Shown here: positions 27,814 to 38,074 of the stretch, piece after piece | Layout: each line of letters opens with the position of its first letter | Numbering within the stretch: the first letter of the stretch is position 1 | Source: Brenneria roseae subsp. roseae | GTDB lineage: Bacteria > Pseudomonadota > Gammaproteobacteria > Enterobacterales > Enterobacteriaceae | Reading direction: 5' to 3' | Length of the DNA: 64,000 nucleotides | Assembly (NCBI RefSeq): GCF_003115845.1 | Contig: NZ_KZ819028.1 | Coordinates: forward strand, 124,001 to 188,000 | Translations under genes and position numbers: made by a program | The notes under the pieces: generated by a model | What the model was told of the DNA's origin: nothing | Databases searched by the model: none | The model's input: only the letters and a program-made list of their open reading frames with translations

Positions 27814-29310
27814 ATGATTGACCACTGTCTGCATATCGATTTTGTTTCGACCAGAAGCTTGCAGGAACAGCTACGGGAAACGCTGGTTACCTCTATTCTC
27901 GCCGGTATTTTTCCTATTAACGAACCGTTGCCCTCATGCCGTAAATTATCGTGCCAGTTGAATATTTCACGCAACACCGTGGCGCTGGTGTACGAAGGCC
28001 TGCTCAATGACGGCTATCTGGTCAGCCGCCCACGCAGCGGGTATTACCTGCACCCAAACTATCACCACACCGATACCTTTCCCGAGCTGCCAAACAACAG
28101 GCCGCCATCGGAAATGGCGCCGCGGGCACCGGAATGGGGCAAGCGATTCAACATTTGCCCCAGTAACTACCTCACCGCCATGAAACCCGCGCAGTGGATG
28201 GATTACCCCTATCCCTTTATTTATGGTCAGCCCAATACGCAGCTATTCCCGCTGGAACAATGGCGTGAGACAACGCGTAAGGTCACAGGAACCCATCATG
28301 ACCACGGTTGGCTATACGACAATATCGATCAGGATGTCACGCTGCTGGTTGAACAGGTGCGCAAGCGTATTCTCCCCAAACGCGGCATCATCGCCCGGGG
28401 TGATGAAATCCTTATCACCCTGGGTTCACAGAACGCGCTCTACCTGCTCGCCCGTTTGCTGTTCAACAAAAACTCCCGCATCGGCGTCGAAAATCCGGTC
28501 TTCCGCGAAGCCATTAATACCTTCTCATTGCAGGATGCCCATATTATTCCTCACTCGCTGGACAGCGAAGGTATCCAGCTGACCGAAGCCTCGCGTACCT
28601 GCGATTATTTCTATGTCACACCCAGTCATCAGGCGCCAACCGGCATCAGCATGAGCAACGCCCGCCGTACCGAGCTGCTTGAACACGCCTGTCAACACGA
28701 CCAAATCATCATTGAAGATGATTACGATTCTGAAAGCAGCTTTGATCCCTACCCCAAAGCCGCATTGAAAGCCTGTGATATGCATAATCGGGTCATCTAC
28801 GTCAGCAGCCTGTCGAAATCGCTGTCGCCCGGCCTGCGTCTGGGTTATCTGGTTGCGCCATCTGAACTGATTGATGAACTGCGGGCGCTGCGTCGCCTGT
28901 CCTATCGCCATCCGCCCGCCAATATCCAGTACCAGATGGCTCACTTTCTGGCACAGGGCTATTATGAAACTTACCTGCATCGCTATCGCGAAGATTCCGC
29001 CAGACGCTGGAATATCCTCAACGATGCGCTGAATACCTATCTTCCCGAGTGTACCCGTCTTCCCGGCAGCGGCCCCGCCAACGCGTTCTGGCTGCAAACG
29101 CCTGCGACCGTCAATACACAGCAGCTGGCATGGCGCGCAGCCCATGCCGGCGTACTCATCGAGCCGGGTCAGGATCGCTTTCTCGACGGACATCCACCGG
29201 AAAACTTTTTCCGGCTGGGCTTCCATGCCATCAAGACCGAACAGATTGAACCGGGTATTGCCCGTCTGGCCGAGGCCTTTCATCATACCCGGTCGGCCCA
29301 TCGCCGCTAG
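27814..29310 (+). CDS. MocR/PdxR-type GntR-aminotransferase regulator
   Basis: A 498-residue fusion regulator. Residues about 10-75 are a GntR winged helix (LRETLVTSILAGIFPINEPLPSCRKL, then LNISRNTVALVYEGLLNDGYL). The rest is a class I aminotransferase fold that binds PLP, with the lysine in YVSSLSKSLSPGLRLGY. Such proteins sense PLP adducts of amines or amino acids and act as transcription factors, not enzymes. GGGGAG lies upstream of the ATG at 27814; a TTG 24 bases earlier is unlikely. It probably controls a neighbouring gene such as the beta-alanine aminotransferase, but no target site was identified. It is convergent with dppF. Confidence 0.88.
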   Translation: MIDHCLHIDFVSTRSLQEQLRETLVTSILAGIFPINEPLPSCRKLSCQLNISRNTVALVYEGLLNDGYLVSRPRSGYYLHPNYHHTDTFPELPNNRPPSEMAPRAPEWGKRFNICPSNYLTAMKPAQWMDYPYPFIYGQPNTQLFPLEQWRETTRKVTGTHHDHGWLYDNIDQDVTLLVEQVRKRILPKRGIIARGDEILITLGSQNALYLLARLLFNKNSRIGVENPVFREAINTFSLQDAHIIPHSLDSEGIQLTEASRTCDYFYVTPSHQAPTGISMSNARRTELLEHACQHDQIIIEDDYDSESSFDPYPKAALKACDMHNRVIYVSSLSKSLSPGLRLGYLVAPSELIDELRALRRLSYRHPPANIQYQMAHFLAQGYYETYLHRYREDSARRWNILNDALNTYLPECTRLPGSGPANAFWLQTPATVNTQQLAWRAAHAGVLIEPGQDRFLDGHPPENFFRLGFHAIKTEQIEPGIARLAEAFHHTRSAHRR

Positions 29311-29321
29311 CGAATCCCGGC

Positions 29322-30323
29322 TTAACTCTCCTGTTCGTCCTGATCGACCGCGAAGCACGCGACTTTCTGTTCGCCGTAGCGCTTCAACTGAGGCTGGAAC
29401 TGAGTACAGGTACTGAAACAGCGCTGACAACGGGCGTTAAACGCACAACCCGGCGGTGGATTCAGCGGGCTGGGCAGTTCACCTGTCAGCTTGATGCGCT
29501 CGCGCCGTAAATCCGGATTCAGCCTTGGCGTCGCCGACAGCAGCGCCTGCGTATACGGATGACGGGGATTGTTGAAGATAGCGTCTTTGCTGCCCTGCTC
29601 CACACAGCGTCCCAGATACATCACCATCACTTCATCGGCGATATGCTCCACCACCGACAGATCGTGAGAGATGAACACATAGGACAGCCCCATATCCTGC
29701 TGTAAATCCATCATCAGGTTTAACACCTGCGCGCGCACCGACACATCCAGCGCGGAAACCGGTTCATCGGCGATCACCACGTCCGGGTCCAGCATCAGCC
29801 CGCGGGCAATCGCAATACGCTGGCGTTGACCACCGGAAAACATATGCGGATAACGGTCATAATGCTCCGTTTTCAACCCGACCTTCGCCATCATTGCCAA
29901 CGCCTTTTCACGACGCTCGGCTTTTGACAGTCCGGTATTGATCAGCAACGGCTCTTCCAGGATCTGCCCGACTTTCTTACGCGGATTAAGCGATCCATAG
30001 GGATTCTGAAACACGATCTGGATCTTCTGACGACGCAGCTTCTCCGCCGTTTGATCCGGCTTCAACAGATCCTGTCCCTGATAATAAAGCTCTCCGCCCG
30101 AAGGGATTTCGATCATGGTCAGCAAGCGTCCCAGCGTGGACTTGCCGCAGCCGGATTCCCCAACCACCGCCAGCGTTTTACCGCGTTCCAGCGTAAATGA
30201 CACGCCATCCAGCGCTTTCACCAGGCGCTCCGGAGCGAAGAAACCGGTCTTCACCGGATAATGCTTTTTCAAATCAATCGCATGCAACAAGTGCGGCTGC
30301 GATATCACGCTATGTTGACTCAT
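29322..30323 (-). CDS. dppF: Dipeptide/heme ABC transporter ATP-binding protein DppF
   Basis: A 333-residue ATPase, one of two that drive dipeptide import with DppB and DppC. Walker [11 protein letters not shown]-loop [15 protein letters not shown], signature FSGGQRQR and Walker [13 protein letters not shown] are all present. The C-terminal oligopeptide-transporter extension carries the Cys motif [14 protein letters not shown], which in relatives binds an iron-sulfur cluster. It overlaps dppD by 4 bases and is the last gene of dppABCDF. Nearly identical in layout to E. coli DppF. Confidence 0.95.
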   Translation of the reverse strand: MSQHSVISQPHLLHAIDLKKHYPVKTGFFAPERLVKALDGVSFTLERGKTLAVVGESGCGKSTLGRLLTMIEIPSGGELYYQGQDLLKPDQTAEKLRRQKIQIVFQNPYGSLNPRKKVGQILEEPLLINTGLSKAERREKALAMMAKVGLKTEHYDRYPHMFSGGQRQRIAIARGLMLDPDVVIADEPVSALDVSVRAQVLNLMMDLQQDMGLSYVFISHDLSVVEHIADEVMVMYLGRCVEQGSKDAIFNNPRHPYTQALLSATPRLNPDLRRERIKLTGELPSPLNPPPGCAFNARCQRCFSTCTQFQPQLKRYGEQKVACFAVDQDEQES

Positions 30324-31300
30324 ATGCTCGGCCTCCCCGCATCATCCAGCGGTGTATGACATTTCACCTGACGACCAGGAATATCACGCAGTTCCGGTTC
30401 TTCCTGACGGCAGCGGTCATGGGCATAGGGACAACGCGGATTCAACAGACAGCCGTTCGGACGGTCATATTTCCCCGGCACCACGCCCGACAGCGACGCC
30501 AGTCGTGATTTGTCCGCGGCAAACTCCGGCAGGGCGCGTAGCAATGCCTGCGTATACGGATGGCGCGGCGCGCGGAAAATATCCGACGCTTTGCCCGATT
30601 CCACCACCTGACCGGCATACATCACAATAATGTGTTGCGCGGCTTCGGCCACCAGGGCCAGATCGTGCGTAATCAGAATCAGCGCCATGTTTTCACGCTG
30701 TTGCAGTTCCAGCAGCAGTTCAATGATCTGCGCCTGAATCGTCACATCCAGCGCCGTGGTCGGTTCATCTGCAATCAACAGTTTCGGCCGACAGGCGATC
30801 GCCATGGCAATCATCACACGCTGGCTCATCCCACCGGAAAGCTGGTGCGGATAAACATCCAGACGTGAAGCCGGATCGGGGATCCCGACCAACGTCAGCA
30901 GATCGATAGCCCTCTGACGACGGGTCTTGCGATTACCGCCCTGATGCGCTTTGACCGCTTCCATAATCTGGAAACCCACGGTGTAGCAGGGATTCAGACT
31001 GGTCATCGGGTCCTGAAAGATCATCGCGACTTCAGAACCGACCAGCTGACGCCGTTCTTTCTCGGAAATTTTCTTTAAATCACGCTGGTTGAATTCCAGC
31101 TTGTCAGCCATGACTTTGCCGGGATAATCAATCAATCCCATAATCGCCAGCGAGCTAACCGATTTACCGGAGCCGGATTCACCGACAATCCCGACAACCT
31201 GGCCCTGTTCGACCTGGTAGCTGATACGATCGACCGCGCGAAACGGGAGATCCTCGTCACCAAAGTGAACCGACAGTTTATCTACATTGAGTAACGCCAT
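30320..31300 (-). CDS. dppD: Dipeptide ABC transporter ATP-binding protein DppD
   Basis: A 326-residue ATPase. The start [14 protein letters not shown] equals the E. coli DppD start; the frame open to 31345 adds only non-family residues. Walker [10 protein letters not shown]-loop [17 protein letters not shown], signature LSGGMSQR, Walker [13 protein letters not shown], and the C-terminal cysteine region [14 protein letters not shown]. It pairs with DppF on the cytoplasmic face. Confidence 0.95.
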   Translation of the reverse strand: MALLNVDKLSVHFGDEDLPFRAVDRISYQVEQGQVVGIVGESGSGKSVSSLAIMGLIDYPGKVMADKLEFNQRDLKKISEKERRQLVGSEVAMIFQDPMTSLNPCYTVGFQIMEAVKAHQGGNRKTRRQRAIDLLTLVGIPDPASRLDVYPHQLSGGMSQRVMIAMAIACRPKLLIADEPTTALDVTIQAQIIELLLELQQRENMALILITHDLALVAEAAQHIIVMYAGQVVESGKASDIFRAPRHPYTQALLRALPEFAADKSRLASLSGVVPGKYDRPNGCLLNPRCPYAHDRCRQEEPELRDIPGRQVKCHTPLDDAGRPSI

Positions 31301-31313
31301 CTCTCTACCTCTG

Positions 31314-32216
31314 TTACTGCTTGAGTTTGGGGTCGAGAGCATCACGCAAGCCGTCCCCCATCAGGTTAAATGCCAACACCGTCAGCAAAATTGCCAGACC
31401 AGGGAACGTCACCACCCACCAGGCGCTTTGCGCAAACTGCAAAACGTCGGACAGCATGGTGCCCCACTCCGGCGTTGGCGGCTGTGCGCCCATACCGAGG
31501 AAACCCAAAGCAGCCATATCAAGAATGGCGTTAGAAAAACCAAGAGACGCCTGCACAATCAAAGGCGCCAGGCAATTGGGGAAAATGTTGACGAACATCT
31601 GGCGGAGCGCCCCTGCGCCCGCTACGCGTGAAGCCGTGACGTAATCACGGTTGACCTCCACCAGTACCGCCGCACGGGTCAGACGGACATAGTGCGGCAA
31701 GGCGACAAAAGTCAGCGCCAGTGAAGCATTCACAATCGAAGGTCCGAATACCGCCACCAGCACCAGCGCCAGCAGCAGGCTTGGCAGCGCCAGCATGATA
31801 TCAACGATACGCATGATAATGGCATCCACCATGCCGCCGAAATACCCGGCCAGCAAACCGAAGATCACGCCCAGCACCAGCGAAAGCACCACCACCAGAC
31901 ACCCCACCAGCAGCGACAGGCGCGCGCCGTGCATCAGGCGGGATAAGACGTCGCGACCGACGTCATCCGTGCCCAGAATAAACTGCCAGCTTCCGCCCTC
32001 CTGCCAGACGGGTGGATGCAATAAGGCCTCACGGAACTGCTCGGCAGGCGCATGCGGCGCCAATATATTGGCGCCGACGGCGATAATCAGCATCAGCCCG
32101 ACATAAACCATGCCGACTACCGCCCCTTTATTACGTTTGAAATAGTGCCAGAATTCCTGCACCGGGGTCATTGGCTTAGGCGCACTATTTACAACAGGTT
32201 CAGTGACTTGTGTCAT
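31314..32216 (-). CDS. dppC: Dipeptide ABC transporter permease DppC
   Basis: A 300-residue inner-membrane permease, the same length as E. coli DppC. The start [13 protein letters not shown] gives the family N-terminus before [14 protein letters not shown]. Motifs include [22 protein letters not shown] and the coupling loop [28 protein letters not shown]. It lies 13 bases before dppD and 13 after dppB. Confidence 0.95.
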   Translation of the reverse strand: MTQVTEPVVNSAPKPMTPVQEFWHYFKRNKGAVVGMVYVGLMLIIAVGANILAPHAPAEQFREALLHPPVWQEGGSWQFILGTDDVGRDVLSRLMHGARLSLLVGCLVVVLSLVLGVIFGLLAGYFGGMVDAIIMRIVDIMLALPSLLLALVLVAVFGPSIVNASLALTFVALPHYVRLTRAAVLVEVNRDYVTASRVAGAGALRQMFVNIFPNCLAPLIVQASLGFSNAILDMAALGFLGMGAQPPTPEWGTMLSDVLQFAQSAWWVVTFPGLAILLTVLAFNLMGDGLRDALDPKLKQ

Positions 32217-32229
32217 CTCAGCCTTCCCC

Positions 32230-33249
32230 TTATTTCTTGTGACGGATGCGTGGGTTAACCACGCCGTAGAGCACATCCACCAGCAGGTTAACCATAATGA
32301 TCATGGTGGCCACCAGCAGAACGCCCCCCTGCACCACCGGATAGTCACGACGCTGCAAGGCATCGATCAACCAGCGGCCCAGCCCCGGCCAGGAAAAAAT
32401 CGTTTCCGTCAATATCGCGCCGGCCAGCATGGTGCCGACTTGCAAACCAATCACCGTGACCACCGGCAACATGGCATTGCGCAGCGCATGTACCACAATA
32501 ACGCGCAGCCGGCTTAACCCTTTGGCGCGCGCCGTACGAATGTAGTCTTCTCCCAGCACTTCCAGCATCGCCGAGCGCGTCATGCGCACAATCACCGCCA
32601 GCGGGATCGTACCCAGTACCACGGCCGGCAGGATCATGTGCTCAACGGCGTCAATAAAATCCCCGGGTTCGCCCCAGAACAAGGTATCGATAAGCATGAA
32701 CCCGGTAAGCGGCATACTTTCATCAAGGAAAACGATATCGCTGATGCGTCCCGATACGGGCGTCAGATTAAGATGGACGGAAACCAGCATGATCAACATC
32801 ATGCCCCACCAGAAAATGGGCATGGAATAGCCGGCCAGCGCCAGCCCAACGGAGGTGTGATCGAAAATTGAACCGCGTTTTACCGCCGCCAGTACGCCGA
32901 CGGGGATCCCGACGATGACGGCGAAAATCATCGCACAGGTTCCCAGTTCCAGCGTCGCTTTAAAACGAGGAACGAACTCTTCCCAGACAGCAATACGGCT
33001 CTTGAGGGAAACCCCCAGATCGCCTTGCAACACACCGCCAATATAATGGAGATATTGCTGCCACATCGGCTTATCCAACCCCATTTCGGCCAACAGCTGT
33101 GCATGGCGCTCGGCAGAAATGCCACGCTCACCCGCCATGATCATCACCGGGTCGCCCGGTATCATGTGCACAAAAGCAAAGGTCAGTAGGGTAATACCAA
33201 TAAACGTTGGGATAACCAGCCCCAAACGCCGGAGTATGAACTGCAACAT
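32230..33249 (-). CDS. dppB: Dipeptide ABC transporter permease DppB
   Basis: A 339-residue permease beginning MLQFILRRLGLVIPTF, as in E. coli DppB; the longer frame to 33306 is rejected. The OppB-type signature FVHMIPGDP and the coupling loop EDYIRTARAKGLSRLRVIVVHALRNAMLP are clear. It follows dppA after a 458-base gap filled with tandem hairpin repeats, which should lower dppBCDF expression relative to dppA. Confidence 0.95.
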   Translation of the reverse strand: MLQFILRRLGLVIPTFIGITLLTFAFVHMIPGDPVMIMAGERGISAERHAQLLAEMGLDKPMWQQYLHYIGGVLQGDLGVSLKSRIAVWEEFVPRFKATLELGTCAMIFAVIVGIPVGVLAAVKRGSIFDHTSVGLALAGYSMPIFWWGMMLIMLVSVHLNLTPVSGRISDIVFLDESMPLTGFMLIDTLFWGEPGDFIDAVEHMILPAVVLGTIPLAVIVRMTRSAMLEVLGEDYIRTARAKGLSRLRVIVVHALRNAMLPVVTVIGLQVGTMLAGAILTETIFSWPGLGRWLIDALQRRDYPVVQGGVLLVATMIIMVNLLVDVLYGVVNPRIRHKK

Positions 33250-33317
33250 ATCCCGAACTCTCTGTATAAGTGTGCCCGATTGCTCATTGGCGACCGGGCT
33301 TATCATTGCTCACCGCT

Positions 33318-33611
33318 AAAAAATCGCCAGGAGCGATTTTTAACGTCGTGTACGACGGCCCGTAAGGGTGGCGGGCAGGGAAGTCCGCCATAAAAAATCG
33401 CCAGGAGCGATTTTTAACGTCGTGTACGACGGCCCGTAAGGGTGGCGGGCAGGGAAGTCCGCCATAAAAAATCGCCAGGAGCGATTTTTAACGTCGTGTA
33501 CGACGGCCCGTAAGGGTGGCGGGCAGGGAAGTCCGCCATAAAAAATCGCCAGGAGCGATTTTTAACGTCGTGTACGACGGCCCGCAGGGTGACGGGCAGC
33601 AAGCCCGTCAT
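33318..33611. repeat. Four tandem 74-bp hairpin repeats between dppA and dppB
   Basis: Units begin at 33318, 33392, 33466 and 33540, an exact period of 74. The first three are essentially identical; the fourth diverges in its last third. Each unit has a near-symmetrical terminator-like hairpin (AAAAATCGC, CAGGA loop, GCGATTTTT), then GTCGTGTACGAC (palindromic) and a GC-rich part with TGGCGGGCAG. The hairpin carries A- and T-runs on both sides, so it can act in both directions. In enterobacteria the dppA-dppB gap commonly contains hairpins that make dppA more abundant. Confidence 0.9.
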
Positions 33612-33627
33612 AATATTTAACGGGCAA

Positions 33628-33680
33628 GAAACCCCGCCTCCACGGTTCCTCTAACGAGCAACCGCAAGGTCGGGGTTTTC
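33628..33680 (-). terminator. Possible attenuating hairpin after dppA
   Basis: AAACCCCG and CGGGGTTT arms enclose about 34 bases just past the dppA stop. The T-run on the minus strand is short, so partial termination is likely. It would add to the effect of the tandem repeats. Confidence 0.4.
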
Positions 33681-33707
33681 AATACCCATGAAAAATCAGT
33701 GGCTGAA

Positions 33708-35315
33708 TTAATCCAGTGTGACGTTGTTGAAACTGTGCACACCGCGTGGCTGAACCACATAGCCTTTGACGTTTTTACGTATCGGTTCGTACACCGTGGA
33801 GTGCGCGACAATCAGCGCCGGCGCCTGATCGTGCATCACAACCTGAGCCTGTTTGTACAGCTCAATACGTTTTTCATGATCGGAGACAGCACGAGCAGGC
33901 TGAATCAGATCTTCAAACGGCTTATAGCACCACTTGGAATAGTTGGAACCCTGCTTGGCGGCATCACAGCTAAACAGCGTGGCGAAGAAGTTATCCGGAT
34001 CCCCGTTGTCGCCAGTCCAGCCCATCAATACGGTCTGGTGCTCGCCGTCTTTGGCACGCTTGAGATATTCGCCCCATTCGTAGGTCACGATTTTGGCCTG
34101 GACACCCACTTTCGCCCAGTCAGACTGGATCATTTCAGCCATACGACGGGCATTGGGGTTGTAAGGACGCTGTACCGGCATCGCCCACAGGTCGATGGAG
34201 AAACCGTCCGGCACGCCCGCTTCTTTCAGCAGGGCTTTGGCTTTTTCCGGATCGTAAGCGTAGTCTGTAACGTCGTCGTTATAGCCCCACATGGTCGGCG
34301 GAATCAGGTTCTTCGCCGCTTGCCCCGCGCCCTGATAAACCGCTTCGATGATGGCGGATTTGTTGACCGCATAGCTCAGCGCCTGACGAACTTTCACGTT
34401 ATCCAGCGGTTTTTTCTCAACGTTGTAGGCCAGATAGCCGACGTTCAGACCCGGTTTTTCCAGTAACGTAATGTTCTTGTCTTCTTTCATGCGCGCCAGA
34501 TCGGCCGGGTTCGGATACGGCATCACCTGGCATTCGTTTTTTTGCAGTTTGGCGTAACGCACGGAAGCATCCGGGGTGATGGAGAAGACCAGACGGTCAA
34601 TACCCGGTTTGCTTCCCCAGAAACCGTCAAAAGCGCTGTACAGAATACGGGAATCTTTCTGATACTGTTGCAGTTGGAACGGACCCGTACCGATCGGGTT
34701 CAGGTCGATTTTTTCCGGCGTACCCGCTTTCAGCATATTATCGCCATATTCAGACGACATGATGGAAGCAAAATCCATCGCCAGATCCGCCAGGAACGGC
34801 GCTTCAGGACGAGTCAGCTCAAAGCGAACGGTATAATCATCCACTTTTTCAATTTTACCGATCAGTTCCGGCATCCCCATTCCCTGATAGTATTCATAGC
34901 TGCCGCCAGAAACTTTATGGTATGGGTGGTTGGCATCCTGCTGACGCATAAAGGAGAAAATCACGTCGTCGGCATTGAACTCGCGGGAAGGTTTAAAATC
35001 TTTATTTTCCTGCCACTTCACGCCCTTACGCAGATGGAAAGTGTACGTTTTCCCATCGTCGCTGACATCCCATTTCTCTGCCAGACCCGGTTCGATATCG
35101 GTGGTGCCGTCTTTAAATTCAATCAGACGGTTATAGATAGGAATGGAACTGGCATCAAACGTGGTGCCAGAGGTAAACAGCTGAGGGTTGAATCCTTCCG
35201 GAGAGCCTTCTGAACAATAAACGAGCGTTTTTGCCTGTAGACCTGCCGCGACAGACATTGCCAGCAGACCCAGGCCGAGTTTCAGTACCCTTGATTTAGC
35301 CAGGGAATTTGCCAT
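33708..35315 (-). CDS. dppA: Periplasmic dipeptide-binding protein DppA
   Basis: A 535-residue family 5 solute-binding protein, the same length as E. coli DppA. Signal peptide residues 1-28 ([17 protein letters not shown]), then the mature [17 protein letters not shown]. Other marks: [48 protein letters not shown]. It captures dipeptides (and heme or 5-aminolevulinate in E. coli) for DppBCDF and serves in chemotaxis to dipeptides. It is the first gene of the operon; the promoter lies in the AT-rich region to the right. Confidence 0.96.
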   Translation of the reverse strand: MANSLAKSRVLKLGLGLLAMSVAAGLQAKTLVYCSEGSPEGFNPQLFTSGTTFDASSIPIYNRLIEFKDGTTDIEPGLAEKWDVSDDGKTYTFHLRKGVKWQENKDFKPSREFNADDVIFSFMRQQDANHPYHKVSGGSYEYYQGMGMPELIGKIEKVDDYTVRFELTRPEAPFLADLAMDFASIMSSEYGDNMLKAGTPEKIDLNPIGTGPFQLQQYQKDSRILYSAFDGFWGSKPGIDRLVFSITPDASVRYAKLQKNECQVMPYPNPADLARMKEDKNITLLEKPGLNVGYLAYNVEKKPLDNVKVRQALSYAVNKSAIIEAVYQGAGQAAKNLIPPTMWGYNDDVTDYAYDPEKAKALLKEAGVPDGFSIDLWAMPVQRPYNPNARRMAEMIQSDWAKVGVQAKIVTYEWGEYLKRAKDGEHQTVLMGWTGDNGDPDNFFATLFSCDAAKQGSNYSKWCYKPFEDLIQPARAVSDHEKRIELYKQAQVVMHDQAPALIVAHSTVYEPIRKNVKGYVVQPRGVHSFNNVTLD

Positions 35316-36470
35316 TACTTGTGCTCCAATGTGGGTTATGTTGTGTGTTCATTCGGCCAGACCTGTATTTTTAAATGCCCCGGTCCGTACCCTGTTGCCC
35401 GAAGGCACAAATCAAAATGATTGAGGAGACGAGCTTGCCACAGCGTGCACAAAACTCACGAACGCCTGTACGTCGTATTTTTCATACAATCCGCAGCTTC
35501 CCCTTTAAGTGACGTCCTCAATTTGTCAACAGATCAAAGAGACGTCAATATAAGCAGTAGGGATTTACAATCCTCATCCTTATCATTTCTAAAAATAAAA
35601 TTCAGCTTTTGGAATAAAATCACTACTTATATCTCGGTTTAATCCAGTAAATCAGGGTAAAAAACCATTAATCTGCATATAAAAAGAAATTATCACCATT
35701 AAAAAAACTATAGTAAAACCTACTTGTATGTCCAAGATATGAGCACTATTTTTTGTTAAAAAGGTTAATGACAGGTGAAAACCCTGCCTTCTAATAAGAA
35801 AAACTGATATTGATTTGGTTCATTATAAGCAGAAATATAACTATCTACGCTTCATAAAAAAACTTTATGACAGGTTATAGAGAATCGGTGCGGCTTCCGA
35901 TCCAAGACAGGATCAGGTGGTGGAGCGAAGATGTGGAAGCACACCGTTTGCTCAAGCCGGGACGGCCACAGAGACGGGTTTGGCATCGATAGAGAGTCGG
36001 TGTCGCATGACATGAGTATCCGAAGTATTACATGAAAAATTCATATGCACTTATTCAGCTAATTCACACTAAAAACAAATTAAATTTTTAGTTATGAAAT
36101 TATTATCACCAATAATCAATTTGCGTATTTACTTATTCTCAAAAAATGGTATTTTTAACTCATTCCTGTTTGTACTTTCCCCGCCAAAATTCTTCACTAT
36201 CGTTATCTGAAAATTAATTTAATTACGAAAAAAGAATATAAGTTATTTAAAATGGAGTTGCTGATAACTTCACAAATCATGAAATAACATATTATTTTTA
36301 ACATTCCCCCATGCTAGATTACCGACTAATAAAAATACGCACTGAAATAACCCACTATCATTTTTAGTTTTTTATTATTTATTGATAAAGAACAAAAAAA
36401 TGTAATTTCTTACTTTTAGAAAATAATGCACAGGTTTTCCTGTACCTACTGTCATAGCAGGGTGAACACA
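35316..36470. other. 1.15-kb AT-rich intergenic region, dppA / 2HCT transporter
   Basis: A long AT-rich gap between divergent genes, carrying both promoters. No gene is supported in most of it. A GC-richer island lies at about 35880-36010 and is listed separately. The only longer ORF (35421-35642) has no family features. Confidence 0.6.
35867..35992 (+). other. GC-rich island with a 41-codon ORF, unassigned
   Basis: Within very AT-rich DNA, about 130 bases are GC-rich and contain an ORF starting MTGYRESVRLPIQDRIRWWS and rich in Arg and Trp. Base composition is unlike its surroundings. It could be a remnant of a gene or mobile element, a small RNA, or a small protein. No homologue is recognised. 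Confidence 0.25.
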
Positions 36471-37820
36471 ATGAAAAAAACCGAAACTGATATTCTATGT
36501 GATAACAATATCGCCATAGATTCATCGATCTCCACTTCATTCATGGATATTCTTTTCAAAAAGAAAATAGGCTCTGTCCCTGTCCTTCTTTTTTTTGCCA
36601 TTGCGGCTATTGTTACTATCGCCGCCTACGAGGGCTTCCTGCCTAAAAATATGATTGGCGGTTTCGCCATTATCATGACGATGGGTTTTTTACTGGCGCA
36701 CATCGGACATAATATTCCGGTATTTAAAGATATTGGCGGTCCGGCAATTCTTTGCCTGATGGTGCCGTCCGTTATGGTGTATTTTGATCTCTTCAATGAA
36801 AACACCATGAAGACCGTGCACCTGCTGATGAAAGAGGCGAATTTCCTTTACTTCGTCATTGCCTGTCTGGTGGTCGGCAGTATTCTTGGTATGAACCGCA
36901 AAATCCTGATCCAGGGCATGATTCGTATGTTCGTTCCGCTGGTGATCGGTACCATAACCGCCTTGGTTACCGGCTTGCTGGTTGGCAAACTGTGCGGCTA
37001 CAGCGTATACCACACCTTCTTCTTCATCATCGTCCCGATTATCGGCGGTGGCATCGGTGAAGGCATTCTGCCTCTGTCATTAGCCTATTCGGCGATCCTG
37101 GGTCAAAGCCCGGATGTCTATGTCGCACAGCTCGCCCCGGCTGCCGTTGTCGGTAATATCTTCGCTATTCTGTGCGCAGGGATTCTGTCTCGTCTGGGAA
37201 TGCGCCGTAAAGATCTGACCGGTGAAGGCCGTCTGGTGCGCAGCGATGAGGACAACGCGTTGTTCGTCACCAACGAAGCGCCCAAACCGGTGGATTTCCA
37301 TTTGATGGGCGGCGGGCTGCTGATGATCTGCGCCTTCTTTATCATCGGCGGGCTGCTTGAACATGTGGTTCATATTCCAGGACCAGTACTGATGATTCTG
37401 ATTGCCGTATTCTGCAAATATGGCCGCGTTATTCCCGCCATCATGGAAACCGGCGCGCACAGCGTTTACAAATTTGTTTCCAGCTCGCTGGTGTGGCCGC
37501 TGATGATCGGCCTCGGTATGCTGTACATCCCGTTGGAAAGCGTGGTTTCCGTGTTCTCAGTCGGCTACGTGATCGTTTGTGGTTCGGTGGTATTGTCTAT
37601 GGCCCTGGTCAGCTTCCTGATCGCGCCACGCCTGAATATGTATCCAATTGAAGCATCCATCGTAACGACCTGCCACAGCGGACTGGGCGGAACTGGTGAC
37701 GTGGCGATTCTGTCAGCATCCAACCGTATGTCGCTGATGCCGTTTGCACAGATCGCCACCCGTATCGGTGGAGCATCAACGGTGATTGGCGCGACACTGC
37801 TGCTGGGGTGGTTGATGTAA
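36471..37820 (+). CDS. 2-hydroxycarboxylate (citrate/malate) transporter, CitS family
   Basis: A 449-residue inner-membrane symporter of the 2HCT family, which carries citrate, malate or related acids with sodium or protons. Two homologous halves are visible, each with a Gly-rich re-entrant loop: IIGGGIGEGILPLS near residue 195 and SGLGGTGDVAILSASNRM near 415; the end matches Klebsiella CitS (SACNRMNLISYAQI against SASNRMSLMPFAQI). The ATG at 36471 has GGGTGA 8 bases upstream; an in-frame ATG 45 bases earlier is less likely. It stands alone, closed by a terminator. Control by the DcuSR pair 6 kb away is possible. Confidence 0.88.
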   Translation: MKKTETDILCDNNIAIDSSISTSFMDILFKKKIGSVPVLLFFAIAAIVTIAAYEGFLPKNMIGGFAIIMTMGFLLAHIGHNIPVFKDIGGPAILCLMVPSVMVYFDLFNENTMKTVHLLMKEANFLYFVIACLVVGSILGMNRKILIQGMIRMFVPLVIGTITALVTGLLVGKLCGYSVYHTFFFIIVPIIGGGIGEGILPLSLAYSAILGQSPDVYVAQLAPAAVVGNIFAILCAGILSRLGMRRKDLTGEGRLVRSDEDNALFVTNEAPKPVDFHLMGGGLLMICAFFIIGGLLEHVVHIPGPVLMILIAVFCKYGRVIPAIMETGAHSVYKFVSSSLVWPLMIGLGMLYIPLESVVSVFSVGYVIVCGSVVLSMALVSFLIAPRLNMYPIEASIVTTCHSGLGGTGDVAILSASNRMSLMPFAQIATRIGGASTVIGATLLLGWLM

Positions 37821-37841
37821 TAGCGTCTGACGCGACAGCCA

Positions 37842-37877
37842 ATGCCAGTCGGTCACGTTGACGACTGGCATTTTACT
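37842..37877. terminator. Bidirectional terminator
   Basis: AATGCCAGTCG (37842-37852) and CGACTGGCATT (37863-37873) form an 11-bp stem ending in a T-run on the plus strand. It separates the 2HCT gene from the convergent srl operon. Confidence 0.82.
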
Positions 37878-37939
37878 TTCTCTCTCCGTGGCGATCTGCT
37901 TTCTCGTAATATGGCCGAACGCCATTTCCGGCGGATCGC

Positions 37940-38074
37940 TTAGCCCATTCCCGCCAGATGCAGATCGTGCAGATTAATCGCCCCCACCAGACGGCCTTCG
38001 CTGTCCACCACCGGCGCGGCGGAAATATGTTGCTGATGCAGAACCCGCGCGAAAGCCAGCAAACGTTCATTCAT
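37940..38074 (-). pseudogene. gutQ: gutQ remnant, C-terminal CBS segment only
   Basis: The frame reads QHISAAPVVDSEGRLVGAIN and LHDLHLAGMG before a stop. This corresponds to the last CBS domain of E. coli GutQ (KITAAPVVDENGKLTGAINL), a 321-residue arabinose-5-phosphate isomerase. Gene order after srlR is also that of E. coli. Only 44 codons remain; the sugar-isomerase domain and first CBS domain are gone. An ATG at 38074 overlaps the end of srlR by 8 bases, so a short CBS-like peptide could still be made. The deletion apparently joined srlR directly to the gutQ 3' end. Confidence 0.82.

Noticed and set aside
33318-33611. Tandem repeats as a CRISPR array
   Set aside because: Units are contiguous 74-bp copies without unique spacers, and no cas genes are near.
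35421-35642. 73-codon ORF upstream of dppA
   Set aside because: No ribosome site or family features; it lies in the dppA promoter region.
37873-38070. 65-codon ORF overlapping the end of srlR
   Set aside because: It is the wrong frame of the gutQ remnant; the neighbouring frame encodes the recognisable CBS segment.
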